Shown: positions 33,417-45,113 of the stretch, in pieces
Position numbering within the stretch: position 1 is the stretch's first letter
Layout of the letters: each line of letters opens with the position of its first letter
From: Coniochaeta sp. PMI_546
Taxonomy: Eukaryota > Ascomycota > Sordariomycetes > Coniochaetales > Coniochaetaceae
NCBI GenBank assembly: GCA_021432605.1
Contig: MU271143.1
Coordinates: 1,559,277-1,623,276, forward strand
Direction: 5' to 3'
Length of the DNA: 64,000 nt
The notes under the pieces: model-generated
Databases searched by the model: none
What the model saw: the letters and a program-made list of their open reading frames with translations, nothing else
What the model was told of the DNA's origin: nothing
Position numbers and translations under genes: made by a program

Positions 33417-34469
33417 TCAAGGATTGACATACCCTGGCTTAGCCATGTTCCACCCGTCAAGGCGCTGCACCTTATCCTTGATTGCGTCGAAATCGAAGTT
33501 GTTCAAGATGCGAATATTGATAGGCATCCAGTCAAGCTTCCCTTCACGGAACGCCTTGGCCGAGGCAGGCAACGCCTCTACTTGCTCCGGCGTCAGAGGG
33601 TTGGGCTCATTCATGATCTGGACACCGCATGTCTTGCAGAAGCCCTTGCGCCAAACCCCGGTACCAAAGACGTAGTAGGATAGGTTTTCGCGGCCTTGGA
33701 TCACGACCTGGTCTTTCTTAGGGTAGATCCACATGTACGCGGCCTGTTGTCAAATGGTAAGCCGCCATGGTCTACCTGACACATCGAACACACGACAGAG
33801 GCGAGATTGCTTACTCGTTGGCAGTTGCTGCAATTGCACTCGGCAATGCGGTCTGGGAAGGTGGTGTCTAGCGGTTTTGTCTTGATGCAAGCCGTGACGG
33901 CACCGCAGTGGCAACTGCCCGTGTACAACTTCGCGCCTTCAACTTCGGCGGTAGGCTCAGGGCCTTCGTATACCGGAGGAGTGTACGGGGTGCCATAGTC
34001 CTTCCCTTCGAACCTAGCGACCGCATCAGATGATGGACACATGTAATAGCGATCTACTTTCTCTTACACCTTGATCTCGAGTTTGGAGATGTCCATGTCC
34101 TGGATGGTCCTGACATTGATCGCTGTGTTCTTTCCGGGGGGGAAGTTGGCATTGTAGGCCATGACTGGGGTGCCACAGGTAGGGCAGAACTAGGTCCAGT
34201 GAGTCTCATCCCGGGGAGGCAGTGTGTGTTATCACACCACGTACTCTGTGCTTCGTGTTGCCCTCATTGAAGGTGTACTCCTTGAGAGACCCCTCGCCCT
34301 TGACAATAGTCACGCCATCTCCAGGGAAGGTGAATAGGTAACCCTTCTTCTTGCACACGCTGCAGTTGCACTCGTTGGCTAGCTTGATCTCAGGTACCTT
34401 CAACTCGAAAATGAACGCCCCACAATGGCAGTTGCCTCGATAGGACTTGAGGGGCTCTGTCTCGGCCAT
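33417..34469 (-). CDS. Tandem GFA (CENP-V/glutathione-dependent formaldehyde-activating) domain protein
   Basis: Exons 34469-34245, 34189-34068, 34013-33815 and 33743-33417 give 290 residues with two complete zinc-binding GFA folds. Copy 1 has CHCGA, CNCSVC and CPTCG; copy 2 has CHCGA, CNCSNC and CKTCG. The two copies could be misread as separate genes because a TAA at 34066-34064 is followed 21 bases later by an ATG. However, a 54-nt intron with a GTAAGA donor at 34067 and a CTAG acceptor at 34014 joins them in frame (LEIKVFEGKDYG). GFA proteins bind Zn through these cysteines. The founding bacterial member promotes glutathione-formaldehyde adduct formation, but most fungal members have no proven reaction. 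No targeting signal is visible. The two-gene reading remains possible. Confidence 0.82.
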
Positions 34470-36053
34470 GATTTTTGTCAAAATGGGGGAGGTTATATGA
34501 AGGTATCACGAGGGCGTGGAGACCTGAGGGTAAAAAGGATGGAGGTTGGAAGGAAAGAAGAAAAGTCAGAGCCTGAAACATTTGACGGCAGGTGTTTATT
34601 ATACCTCGCGGAACGCTCAGTCTATCCGATTCTTACGATCCTTCAGCAAGCCACTGACCCATAGACTGTGACCTGAGGGGAAACTAACAGCAATGGTCAC
34701 CGACTTTGTGGGCGCTACCCCAACGTCGTTACTGGCAAATTGTTGAGTCCTCTCATGATTGTGCCGCATTGACCCCCCCAGGCAGCTGTGCATAGTCTGC
34801 ATCAGCTTGTCTCAGGGTCACCCACGCGAGTTTACGCGAGGGGTTTCTGGGCATGGGCGAGGCGCGGGGGAGATTCACCGCGTTATCAGGTGACTTGGCG
34901 GCCGAGTCTGAGCGAAAGGCACGCTCCGAGCGGACCTCCGAGACATACTGTAGTAGAAATAGTTTCGTGGAGAGAGGTCTTGGCCCGATGGTGATGCTTC
35001 CAGCTTTTTCATTTGGGCTGCAAGGTACCTACATGAGGTAAACTATAGATCGAAACATAATGCATCTGCCACATATGGATAGGTAAAAGGCATCCATATT
35101 CCCTGAGGTTGTCGATTGTCAGTGGGCCAGCCAACGATTAGTGAACACTGGGCTTCCTTCGACCTGGATGTCAACAAAGGCATCTTAGCTCGTTTGGGTC
35201 ATCAACTAAATCCTCAACAAAAAGCGTTGATACATTGCAATCTAGAAGTCGGTGAAGCTGTATATTTCTCGAGTTTGTGATGAGGAGTTGGCCGGTAGCT
35301 TGGAACCCGTCCATGCTACGGCGCAGCAAAGGAGGTCATCTCGACATAACTACGACATCTACAGCTCTTATGTATTAATCTCATCCGTCTACTTACAGCC
35401 GATCTTGTCAATTCAGGGTTATTTTTTCTCTAGATATCGGTTCAGAAGCTGCTTGTGAGAAGGAGAAGGAGGAGGAGGAGGGCAGATCGCGGTCCCCGGC
35501 AATCTGGGTGTAAACAGCCTCTTTCGCTGCGCTAATTGAATTGAGCGTTGATTGCCTTGTGTACGAGTCACTTCTTGAAGAAGAACAATGAAAAATGAAC
35601 TTTGTAACTGAGGTCAAGGGAGACTTGAGTCTTGGGTAAAAATAGGATACTGAGGTATCACAGGCACCGGTACACGTAGAGGTAAGGTACGGTATTGTTC
35701 AGCTGGCGGCAGTTGTTTTCCAAACAATTGGCACGAACCCCACCTTTTGTCCCATCACCCAGTGACTGCGCCAAGACTTCCTTTCATCAATCTCCAATCG
35801 ACGTTTCCACACAGCGACCAGCTGTACGACGCCCAACCTAACCGCGACTTCACCTGGCTACCGCTTCTCTCTGTTCGCTGTTTATCCTGTGCTTACTGCA
35901 GAAAAGTGAAAGCCCCCCGGCTACATACTTTCCAGCCCTTTGCATAGCCGTCGTACTCGATCTACACATTTTCAGCCGAGCTTACAAGCCGTTGGCCGGC
36001 AAACGACCGACCATTGTGCGCTGGACACTCCGCAACTACGAACTTCTGACATC
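34470..36053. other. Divergent intergenic region: GFA gene / Ran-binding protein
   Basis: About 1.6 kb without a recognisable gene. GGTAC-type motifs occur at 35021-35030 (CAAGGTACCT) and 35681-35690 (GGTAAGGTAC), and a purine-rich GAAGGAGAAGGAGGAGG run near 35459. The last 200 bases before the ATG are C/T-rich and look like a leader. Confidence 0.4.
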
Positions 36054-37769
36054 ATGGCTGACGATCCTCAACGAGGCGACTCCGAACCTGTCGCCGCCAA
36101 ACCTGCCAAGGAGGACGCCGAAACCACTGCCGCCAGGAGAGAACTCAAGCAGACATCCATTTCTGATGGAGGAGACAAGCCAGCGCAGCCATCACAGGAC
36201 AGCAGCGAGCCGTCCGAAGACGAGGCTGAGCAGGCGAAGACGCCCGACTCAAACAAGAACGATGCCCTACATGACGACTTGAAAGAACAAGTCTCGTCTC
36301 CCAAGAAGAAGCGAGCACACGATCAGGTCGATGAGCAGAGGGACGACGCCGAGGATGGTCCTGCCGTTGACCCAACTGCAGATAAGGCCAATGGCAATGC
36401 AACGCTCAGCCGGCGAGATCGATCAGAGCCCCAGAAGAAGCGGGCCCGCGACGAGAACAGCGGGGATGAGGTATGTCGCCTGCGTTATATCCAAGTTGGC
36501 TGTTGCGATTGCGTTGCTAACAATAACAGCTCTCTCGCCCAGCAAGCTCATCTGGCGAAGGTGCTACAGATGAAACGTCCAACCCCAAGACCACAGCCCC
36601 CTCCGCGACATCAGGTAAAAAAGATGAAAGGCCACAACAGACTTCAGCTTCGGCCTTTGCTAGCTCCGGATTCGCTAAACTTGCTTCCTCCACTACATCA
36701 CCTTTCGGAACCGTTGGTGCAGCCGGGAAGAGCGTCTTCGGCGGCGGAGCTTCTCAGTCAGGTTTTGGTGGCTTCGGTGGAGGAGCAGCTCCCTCTCCTT
36801 TCTCGACCGCTGGCCCTCCGAAGTTGAGTTTTGCCTCCGGTGGCGGCAACGGCACTTCAGCAGGGGCCACATCGCCCTTCGGCGGACTCAACGGCGGACA
36901 ATCTAGCGGGTTCGGCAGCGTGCTGGGGGCAGGTGGTTCGTTCGGCAGTCTACTTTCTGGTCCCAAACTCGGGGGGTTTGGAAAGCCTGGTGAGGTCCTT
37001 AAGAGCGACAAGCCAGCTAAGCCATTTGGCGCACCCGACAGTGACGCTGAGGACGGAAGTGAGGATGATGAAGATGGTGACGATGGTAGTGCTGATGAAG
37101 AGGGTGTGGAGAACGATGAGGACAAGCAAAAGGAGAAGGATGAGGAGCATAAGGCACCCTCTGACGACAAGAAGAAGCCCAAACTGCAAAAGGGTAAGCC
37201 CTTACTACTATTTCCACGTATATTGGGTCTGCCTGCTAACTGTATGCCAGTTGTCGTCGATGACGGTGAAGCCGGTGAAGTCACTTTACTGCAAGTCCGG
37301 GCGAAGATGTTCCTGATGGAGAAGGGTGTCGGCTGGAAAGAGAGGGGGGCCGGCATGCTCAAAGTCAATGTCCCTCAGTCGAGCGTCGAATACGACGAGT
37401 ACGGGGCCCCGAGGCCGGAGACGTTCGACGCTTCAGTAATTGACGAGGACCCGATGCCGGACGGATCCAAGGGCCGGAAGAGTGTGCGTCTGATTATGCG
37501 TCAAGACCACACTCTCCGCGTCATTCTCAACACGGTTATACTCCCAGCTATGGACTTCCAACTGAACCAGAAACTGAAGGCCTCTCTTGTGCTCTTCATG
37601 GCGTTCGATGGTCCACAGGTTCAGCAAGTCCAGATGAAGGTCAGTCACACTACATGCTCCAGCCTCTCTTTAGCTCATGCTAACCCCCTCGCCACAGATG
37701 AGTGAAGTCAATGCGATACACTTCACAAACCTGATGAAGACTATACAGCATGAGTTGCGGGATGCTTAG
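36054..37769 (+). CDS. YRB2: RanBP3/Yrb2-like Ran-binding protein with FG repeats
   Basis: Nuclear protein expected to bind Ran-GTP and the exportin Crm1 and to help nuclear protein export. Exons 36054-36470, 36530-37193, 37251-37639 and 37698-37769 give 513 residues; all introns carry good signals, and intron 3 has a CTAAC branch. The N-terminal 140 residues are acidic and lysine-rich with basic clusters such as SPKKKRAHD and PQKKRARDE, likely nuclear localisation signals. Residues about 195-305 contain FG-type repeats (SPFGT, SGFGGFGGG, SSGFGSV, GSFGS). A highly acidic Asp/Glu run follows. The C-terminal RanBP1 domain starts near 375, with VRAKMFLMEKGVGWKERGAG and QDHTLRVILNTVI. This order fits Yrb2/Hba1 better than Nup2, which is longer. 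The symbol is by homology class. Confidence 0.85.
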
Positions 37770-38443
37770 AAGAATTACGGCAACTCTTGACACGTTGACA
37801 CTTTGCTGGTATGCGTTTGAATACACGATGATGAGTGAAATCCGCATGCCGTTCGCTCTCTTGGTAGATTTGTCTTTGACATTAGAGACTTGGAACGAGG
37901 AGTTTGGTATCAAGCATTTTTTGGAAGGAGGCCGCGTGGCATTCTACGGGCATTTACGTTGGTACAACGGCGGCCTGGATTAGGTGAGCACGAGGAACCG
38001 ACGATGAAGGACATGCAAGTTAAGGATAGGGTGGTCAGGGCAGGTCTATATACCCAACTGGCAGCGGGTACGTTTCTCGTATTTCCCTAGAGACGAGGTT
38101 GAAGGAATTGGCTGAGGGAAGGATAACTGAGGGCGGCGCACTTTGTTGCTTGTCTGCTGCGCAACACTCGATGATCCGCTAGGAACAATTCCATGATTTC
38201 AGGATATTCTAGGGTCTGGGCGTCGGACTGTTTGACTGAAGATGAATAAAGCCAATGTGTGCATTGTCTCTCACCAAATAGGGGGACCCTTGACCGGGCC
38301 ACGTGATCCGTGCCATTCTCGCGTTAAGTGATTCGCCACGACGTCACCAAGCCGCGTCTCGCTCTTTCGATACATCTCGTCCATCCCACACCTAAAAAAA
38401 ACCTACCCAAGGAATCGCTCCCGCTATATCCAATGTCATTGAT
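37770..38443. other. Intergenic region between the Ran-binding protein and HRQ1
   Basis: 3' end of one gene and promoter of the next, both on the plus strand. Short open frames here look like UTR. No other feature seen. Confidence 0.4.
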
Positions 38444-41400
38444 ATGTCAGATACGTCTCAGCAGGTGATGCCTGCGTCAGGCTCTCATCTAGGAAAGCGA
38501 AGGAGAGGTACGAAAACTCCTGCTGAGGATATCGCCTCCCGCGACTCTAGCCCTTCAGTGGCTGGGTCCACCCCGGTACCAGGGGTCGACAATCAAGATG
38601 AACCCTCGACTTCTCGGCGGACGAAGGCCAAGAAAAGCAGAGTAGCTGGGGTGAAGCGCTCCGAGACAGCCATAAAGCCAGTCGAATGCGCCGTTGAGTG
38701 GCCCGAGTGGTTCAAAACCCTCGAGAAGACACATCGAGCGCTAAACCTAGTTTTCACGTTTTGCTGCACGCGGAAGCATCTGGTAACTACCTTTGATACC
38801 ATTCGCTCTGCTGTCGAGGCAAACACAAAGCGAGATCTCCTTATCGAAGATGTCGCCGCTATCGTATGCCTGCGTGCAGACGCAATCAATTTCGCGTATG
38901 TGGACGAGGTCATGCTACAGATCGACGTCCAAGGAGCCGAGAAAGACGATACTTTCAAAACAGGCAAATTTCGGGGCAAAGGCTCGCAAGCATTTGCGCC
39001 GGACGCATCTGTGGGCGGCTTCACCGGCAGGGAAGGGTTGACCACCCATCCGGATGATATCGAACTAAGTGGCAAAGAGGTTCTTTACTTCGAGTTCGTC
39101 GATGAGGACCTCAAGCGTCAGGTCCAGTGTAAGAAGACCGGCGAAGCAACGAAGCCGACGCGGAAGCTTAGGGACGAAGACGTCAAGCTACCAGTCTACA
39201 GTCAGAAGCAGATGACGACGCTCATCGAGAAGAGGAATGTCAAGTTCACAAATGCGATAAATGAGTTCCTGAACAGGTGTGTGGCAGAAAATATCGACCC
39301 GGAAATGGCTTTGAGAAGCCAGGCTGAGGCATATATACCGCACATGTCGACTCCCAGAGAGACGTCACCTAAACCTGATCTGAGCTCTACATTGCCTGAC
39401 ACCATACCGAAAGAACGAAAGAGCATACCGGATATCGTGCAGGAGCTCAAGGACAGTCCGTGGTACACCGGCCAGATTGTGCCAGACGGCCACCGTGTCT
39501 TCGATGCGCAAGACCCTGTGTACGGAGATCTAAACTTCCTTCTGAGCCAGGAGATGGTAAATGCACTCTACAACGCGAAAGGCATCACACAGTTCTACGC
39601 ACATCAAGCGGAAGCGATCAACGCTCTACAAGATGGCCTTAACGTCATCGTGTCAACCTCTACCAGCTCCGGGAAGTCGCTGATCTATCAACTTCCTGTA
39701 CTGCACGCTCTGGAGCAGGACCCAAACACCAGAGCCATGTACATCTTTCCCACCAAAGCCCTTGCCCAGGACCAGAAACGGAGTTTAAAAGAGATGTTAG
39801 GCTATCTCCCAGGCCTCGAAGAAGTCATGGTCGAAACATTCGACGGAGACACCCCTTTCAAGGAAAGGAACACAATCCGTGACGAGGCACGTATAATCTT
39901 TACGAACCCGGATATGTTGCACATCACAATCCTGCCTCAGGAGGAGAGGTGGAGAACCTTTCTCAAGAACCTCAAGTATGTCGTCGTTGACGAGATACAT
40001 TACTATAACGGACTCATGGGCTCGCACGTGGCCTTCATCATGAGACGTCTAAGGCGGATCTGCGCCGCAGTCGGAAACCGGCGCGTCAAGTTTATCTCCT
40101 GCTCTGCGACTGTGGCGAACCCGGAGGAGCACTTCAAGACCATCTTCGGCCTTGACAATGTGCGGCTGGTGGACTTTGACGGGTCACCCTCCGGCCGAAA
40201 GGAATTTCTCTGCTGGAACACCCCGTACAAGGACCCTGGTGATCCGTCCAGCGGGCGTGGGAATGCCATGTTTGAATGCGCGAGGCTATTTTGCCAGCTC
40301 ATTCTGCGTGGTGTCCGGGTCATCGCCTTCACAAGAGTCCGTGAGCAGTGTGAGAAGTTGGTTGGTGCCATCAAGCAGGAGCTAGAGAACCTGGAGCGGG
40401 GGGAGTGCATTGGCAGAGTTATGGGCTATCGTGGTGGGTACACCGCCCAAGACCGTCGTGGTATTGAAAGAGACATGTTTGAGGGGAAACTCCTGGGTAT
40501 CGTTGCAACCACGGCTCTGGAGCTCGGTGTCGATATCGGCTCCCTTGACTGCGTGCTTACCTGGGGGTTTCCGTACACCATCTCCAATCTCAGGCAGCAA
40601 AGTGGACGGGCAGGACGGCGGAACAAAGACTCACTGTCCATACTGGTTGGCGATGGTTTTGCAACAGACCAACACTACATGCAAAACCCAGATGAGCTCT
40701 TCACGAAGCCCCACTGCGAGCTGCAAGTGGACCTGGAGAACATGTTGGTACGAGAAGGCCACATCCAGTGCGCCGCCTACGAGATGCCGATCCGGCCAGT
40801 CGAGGACGCCAAGTACTTCGGTGCCGACTTACAGAAGCTATGCGACGAGCGCCTCATCAAAGACGAGCTAGGGTTCTTCCACTGCCACGACAGGTTCCGC
40901 CCCCTACCCTCAAAGTTTGTCTCCATCCGCGACACGGAAGAGGACCACTTCGCCATAGTCGACATCACAAACGGGCGTAACGTTGTCCTCGAGGAACTCG
41001 AAGCCTCCCGAGCCACCTTTACCATCTACGACGGCGCCATCTTTCTTCACCAAGGCATCACCTACCTAGTCCGCGACTTCAACCCTGACAAGGGCATGGC
41101 GCGCGTCGAAAAAGTCAAGGTCGACTGGACGACTGAGCAGAGGGACTACACCGACATCGACCCCGTCGAGACTGAAGCCATCAAGCGCATTCCGGGCTCG
41201 TTGTCGAGCGCGTATCACGGCGCGATAAGGATTACCCAGGTTGTATTCGGGTACTTCAAGGTAGACAGGCGCAACCGCATCTTGGACGCTATCCAGGTGG
41301 ACAACCCGCCCGTCATACGGCACAGCAAAGGGATGTGGCTCGACGTCCCCCGCAAAGCGCTCGAGATCCTGGTCGATCGACGCCTGCACGTCGGCGGCGC

Positions 41401-41956
41401 GATCCACGCGGCCGAGCACGCTGTCATGAGCCTCATGCCCAACTTCGTGGTCAGCATGCCCGGCGATGTGCGGACGGAGTGCAAGAACTCGCTCAAGGAA
41501 TTCGCCAAGCGGGAGACGCGCCGCAAGAGGCCGGCCAGACTGACCTTCTACGACGCGAAGGGCGGTGCCGGGGGTAGCGGGATCAACACCAAGGCGTTTG
41601 AGTTTATCGACCTGTTGCTCAGGCAGGCGCTGGATCGGGTGGTGGCTTGTCGGTGTGAGAGGGGATGTATTGAGTGCGTGTGCAGCGAGCTGTGCAAGGA
41701 GAGTAATGAGGTTATGAGCAAGGTTGGTGGGGAGGTCATACTACGGAGTCTACTGGGTGAGACGATTGATGTAGACGCGCTACCCATGGGGCCGGAGGAG
41801 TTTAGCCCTGCGGGGATTGAGACGGTCATACTGGCTAAGCCCGTGCCGCCAAGGGATAGGGGGATGCTGCAGTTGGTCGGTGTCGTGAAGGAGGAGGAGG
41901 ACGACGACGATGTGATTGTCCTTGATCAGGTTGCGGAAGCTGGACCTGCAACTTAG
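38444..41956 (+). CDS. HRQ1: ATP-dependent 3'-5' DNA helicase Hrq1 (RecQ4-like)
   Basis: Single-exon gene, 1170 residues. A nuclear helicase of the RecQ4/Hrq1 group involved in interstrand crosslink repair and telomere upkeep. Visible superfamily-2 motifs: FYAHQAEAI (Q-like) near 386, Walker A STSTSSGKS near 404, FPTKALAQDQ near 430, DEIH box (VVVDEIHYYNG) near 516, SCSATVANP near 551 and QQSGRAGRR near 722. The C-terminal DUF1998/Zn region carries a dense cysteine cluster near 1067 (CRCERGCIECVCSELC). The first 60 residues are basic and disordered with GKRRRGTK, a likely nuclear signal. The protein lacks the RQC and HRDC domains of classical RecQ. Length and architecture are normal for the fungal family. 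Confidence 0.93.
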   Translation: MSDTSQQVMPASGSHLGKRRRGTKTPAEDIASRDSSPSVAGSTPVPGVDNQDEPSTSRRTKAKKSRVAGVKRSETAIKPVECAVEWPEWFKTLEKTHRALNLVFTFCCTRKHLVTTFDTIRSAVEANTKRDLLIEDVAAIVCLRADAINFAYVDEVMLQIDVQGAEKDDTFKTGKFRGKGSQAFAPDASVGGFTGREGLTTHPDDIELSGKEVLYFEFVDEDLKRQVQCKKTGEATKPTRKLRDEDVKLPVYSQKQMTTLIEKRNVKFTNAINEFLNRCVAENIDPEMALRSQAEAYIPHMSTPRETSPKPDLSSTLPDTIPKERKSIPDIVQELKDSPWYTGQIVPDGHRVFDAQDPVYGDLNFLLSQEMVNALYNAKGITQFYAHQAEAINALQDGLNVIVSTSTSSGKSLIYQLPVLHALEQDPNTRAMYIFPTKALAQDQKRSLKEMLGYLPGLEEVMVETFDGDTPFKERNTIRDEARIIFTNPDMLHITILPQEERWRTFLKNLKYVVVDEIHYYNGLMGSHVAFIMRRLRRICAAVGNRRVKFISCSATVANPEEHFKTIFGLDNVRLVDFDGSPSGRKEFLCWNTPYKDPGDPSSGRGNAMFECARLFCQLILRGVRVIAFTRVREQCEKLVGAIKQELENLERGECIGRVMGYRGGYTAQDRRGIERDMFEGKLLGIVATTALELGVDIGSLDCVLTWGFPYTISNLRQQSGRAGRRNKDSLSILVGDGFATDQHYMQNPDELFTKPHCELQVDLENMLVREGHIQCAAYEMPIRPVEDAKYFGADLQKLCDERLIKDELGFFHCHDRFRPLPSKFVSIRDTEEDHFAIVDITNGRNVVLEELEASRATFTIYDGAIFLHQGITYLVRDFNPDKGMARVEKVKVDWTTEQRDYTDIDPVETEAIKRIPGSLSSAYHGAIRITQVVFGYFKVDRRNRILDAIQVDNPPVIRHSKGMWLDVPRKALEILVDRRLHVGGAIHAAEHAVMSLMPNFVVSMPGDVRTECKNSLKEFAKRETRRKRPARLTFYDAKGGAGGSGINTKAFEFIDLLLRQALDRVVACRCERGCIECVCSELCKESNEVMSKVGGEVILRSLLGETIDVDALPMGPEEFSPAGIETVILAKPVPPRDRGMLQLVGVVKEEEDDDDVIVLDQVAEAGPAT

Positions 41957-43087
41957 AACAACTCATGGTAACTTTTTCGATAACATGTGTTGGAAAAGAG
42001 GTTGAGCACACCCTAGACTAGTGCCTATAGACCCTGTGGCTTAAAGACTTTTGTCTGCCTGTAAATGGCTTAGTGGTACACGTTGTGCTCAGGATTTGCG
42101 GGACTAGTGTATTCAATGCTGGAAATGCTCATTTACCGATGAATCGAGCCCACTGAGGGTATGGGTACACGTACACGACTACACGTGCAAGGGAATGGTT
42201 ATACAGCCAAAGCTTCATGTCAACGTGCCTTGTTGACTTGACTTGATTCCGGATTCAGGCCTCCCCATTTCCCCTTCGCGTGTACAGTGTACGTTCTGCT
42301 GTTCCACAGAAATTCCAAGAAAAGAGGATAGGACAAGCTTTGGCCCAGCATTTCTGATCCGAGTGACGCAACGGCTTCAATGCTTGTCTCTTGATTGTCT
42401 CTGTCCAAGAACCGAGCTCCCACCAATGGGAAACCCCCTGATCCATCATCAGCCCGTCAGGGTTCAGTGGTCCCGCTGCTTGGCATCTCCCCGTCCAGCA
42501 GGCCCAGTCTGGCCTGTTCGATAGCTCCCTGCAGACGCCACGGCTGGTCCAACAGTCCAATTCTCATCCTGAAACCACTCAGGAGCGACCCGCTGGCTGA
42601 CCATTTCTCTTGGCGATGACAGCACAGCGCAGGGAAAGCAATGGGCAATTGGGCATCGTGGGACTTCCACCAGGTTTTCCGGAGCCAAGACACGCCAGCG
42701 AGGATGATTTATTGCTTCGTATTTCCCTTTCCCTGTTAGTGAGGTAACCGATTCAGCCATGTCTTGACTGAAATTTGAGCGTTGTACCTGCCTCGATCTC
42801 TGTGATTCCCTTGACTCTGGATCGCCGTGAAGGTGAAGCATTAACAAAGACGGGCGCGCCTGTTTCCAAGACCTGCTTGTGCCGTCCGCGCCTTCTCAAG
42901 TCAATTACAACAGGAAGTCTCGTCGTTTTATCAGTGGCTTCGTTTCTCAATCATTCTCTTCCCTTTTCGGGCTCTGGCACGATTGGTCACTATCGATCGG
43001 TGGTGAAGCTTCAGCAGTTTTCTGAGGCAAAAAGTCAGAACACAGAACGCACCGTTCTCTGTAACCTTGTAAGATAGGTAGCCGACA
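41957..43087. other. Intergenic region between HRQ1 and the exchanger gene
   Basis: 3' region of HRQ1 and promoter/leader of the exchanger gene. No coding signal. A GTACACGTACACGACTACACGTG stretch lies near 42160-42190. Confidence 0.35.
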
Positions 43088-44606
43088 ATGGCCTCACCCC
43101 GAGACGGAGTCATGTCGACCGAGAAGCGGCGCACCTCGCGGACCTCGCAGAACGGCCTGCCCGTCCACCAGAACGACGTCGACACATCCAACGGCGTCAC
43201 CAAGCGCATCAAGCCGGCGGGCGAGAGCGGCCGGTCGGGCATCGATCCGCTGCACTTCCTGCGCATCATTTTCCGGTCTTCGAGCAAGGCTTCGCGGCTC
43301 TGCAATCTCCTCTGGCCCGTGGTGCCCGCCGCCATCGCAGTCCGGTATGCGCTCCCGGACAACAAGACCTCTCACTTGATCACCTTTGTGCTGGCTTACC
43401 TAGCCATGATTCCGTGTGCGAACTTGATCGGGTTTGCGGGCCAGGAGCTGGCGAGGAAGACGCCTCATGTGTGGGGTGTGTTGATCGAGACTACGTATGT
43501 TGTCCGCGGCCCGTCCACCGTTAAGCTGTCAGACTGACAACGTGAACCATAGGGTCGGATCAGTGGTCGAGATCATCCTCTTCATGGTGCTCATAAGCAG
43601 AGTCGACGAGGCGGCAGTCGCTGAGGGAGGAGTGGACTACATTGAGGTCATCAAGGCCGCCATCCTCGGCTCCATCCTCGCAACAATGCTTCTGTGTCTG
43701 GGCCTCTGCTTCATTGCCGGAGGGATTAGGAGGGACGAGCAGACATTCAGCGAGTCGGTCAGCGAAGCCGGTAGCGGTTTACTCCTGACAGCGTGAGTTG
43801 CCTGCATCTCTTTGGAAACAGCTTGTACAAGTTTATGATTTATCTAACACAACCCAAGTGGCTTCGGCCTGGCCATCCCAACAGCTTTCCAGGCTTCTCT
43901 CGTCGGCGGGGCGTTCTCCGACGAGGATATAAAGACCAAGACAATCAACATCTCCCGCGTCACCGCAGTTCTCCTCATGATCGCCTACTTCGTCTTTGTC
44001 TACTTCCAGGCGCGCAGCCACCACGGCATCTACGACGCCATCTTCGAGGCCGACGAGGAGAGGGACCGCGACCGGAATAAGGACCTGAAGAAGGAGAAGC
44101 TGACCCTCACGGAGTGCGTGTTGAGCCTAGTCGTCTCGGTCGCGCTGGTGACGGTCATTGCCATCGCACTGGTAGACCAGATCCACTCCATCGTCGAGGA
44201 TCGCGGAGTATCAGACTCGTTCATGGGTTTGATCTTGGTGCCGCTCGTCGAGAAAGCAGCCGAGCACCTGACTGCTATCGACGAGGCATACGATAACCAG
44301 ATGAACTTTGCACTGTCGCACGTCCTGGGCGCCACCCTACAGACGGCGCTCTTCAACGCTCCGCTGGTCGTTATTGTGGGATGGGGATTGGACAGGGGTA
44401 TGGGACTCAACTTCGAAGTCTTCAACCTGGTTGTGTTGTTGCTCGCTATCATCACTGTTGGAAACTTCCTCAGGGATCAGAAGAGCAACTACCTCGAGGG
44501 GTTCCTGTGCGTCATTGTCTATGTCGCTATCGCGGTTGCGGCGGCGTATTACCCGAACCCTGTTCATGGCGCCGGCACTGAGAGTAGCGGCGGCGAGGGA
44601 CACTGA
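43088..44606 (+). CDS. Divergent Ca2+/cation:proton antiporter (CaCA/CAX-like exchanger)
   Basis: Predicted vacuolar or endomembrane exchanger with about eleven membrane helices. Exons 43088-43494, 43553-43792 and 43859-44606 join in frame to 464 residues. The two halves of the CaCA fold each have an alpha-repeat-like region: GSVVEIILFMVLISR near residue 137, and EKAAEHLTAIDEAYDNQ near 346 followed by LNAPLVVIVGW-like sequence. The acidic central loop (EADEERDRDRN) lies near 290. Standard CAX proteins carry GNxxE in both repeats. Here the ion-binding Glu remains but Gly-Asn is Gly-Ser in the first repeat and Glu-Lys in the second. This looks like a fungal subgroup with changed ion selectivity rather than decay, since the frame and membrane pattern are intact. 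The N-terminal 70 residues are hydrophilic and basic. Confidence 0.8.
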
Positions 44607-45113
44607 TGGCGCCACCAACCCATCGCTGTATGTTTTGCTCTTGTTTTTTCGATATTGCTTTGCGTCAGGAAAACCACTTGATAAGATGCGGAACAGCATG
44701 GTGTTATAGGGGCTTACGTCAAGGAAAGCAAAATTGTTAAAGACTGCGGTCATCCTTTGAAGCATAGAATTTATCTGGACGTTACGGATCTGGAGTTTGT
44801 TTTGAGCACAGCATTCTTATAGCGTTTCGCATCATGAGGAGGGCGACCTGTTTCTTTGCAATGCTGAGGCGGACACTTACGTGGACATGACAAGTAGCTT
44901 TATGACTTAGATGATTTCTTCGTTAAACTGTCCTATTCACCAAGCTTCGCATTTGCCCCGAACGGTTGGAACTCCAGGCTATCCCGATACAAGTACAAGG
45001 CTCTGAAGGCGCCAAATCAATGCTTTCCATACTGCAGAGAGAAAAGTTACTATCTCCCGTCATCCTACTCCCTCAAGGGCTGCTCCGTAGCACTATTTGA
45101 TCGGTCCCGCGGC
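44607..45113. other. Convergent 3' intergenic region
   Basis: Between the stop codons of the exchanger (+) and the Yip1 protein (-). No coding signal; expected to contain both 3' UTRs. Confidence 0.4.

Noticed and set aside
34043-34063. Two separate adjacent GFA genes
   Set aside because: A 21-base gap between genes on the same strand is unlikely in a fungus, and a consensus intron fuses the frames exactly.
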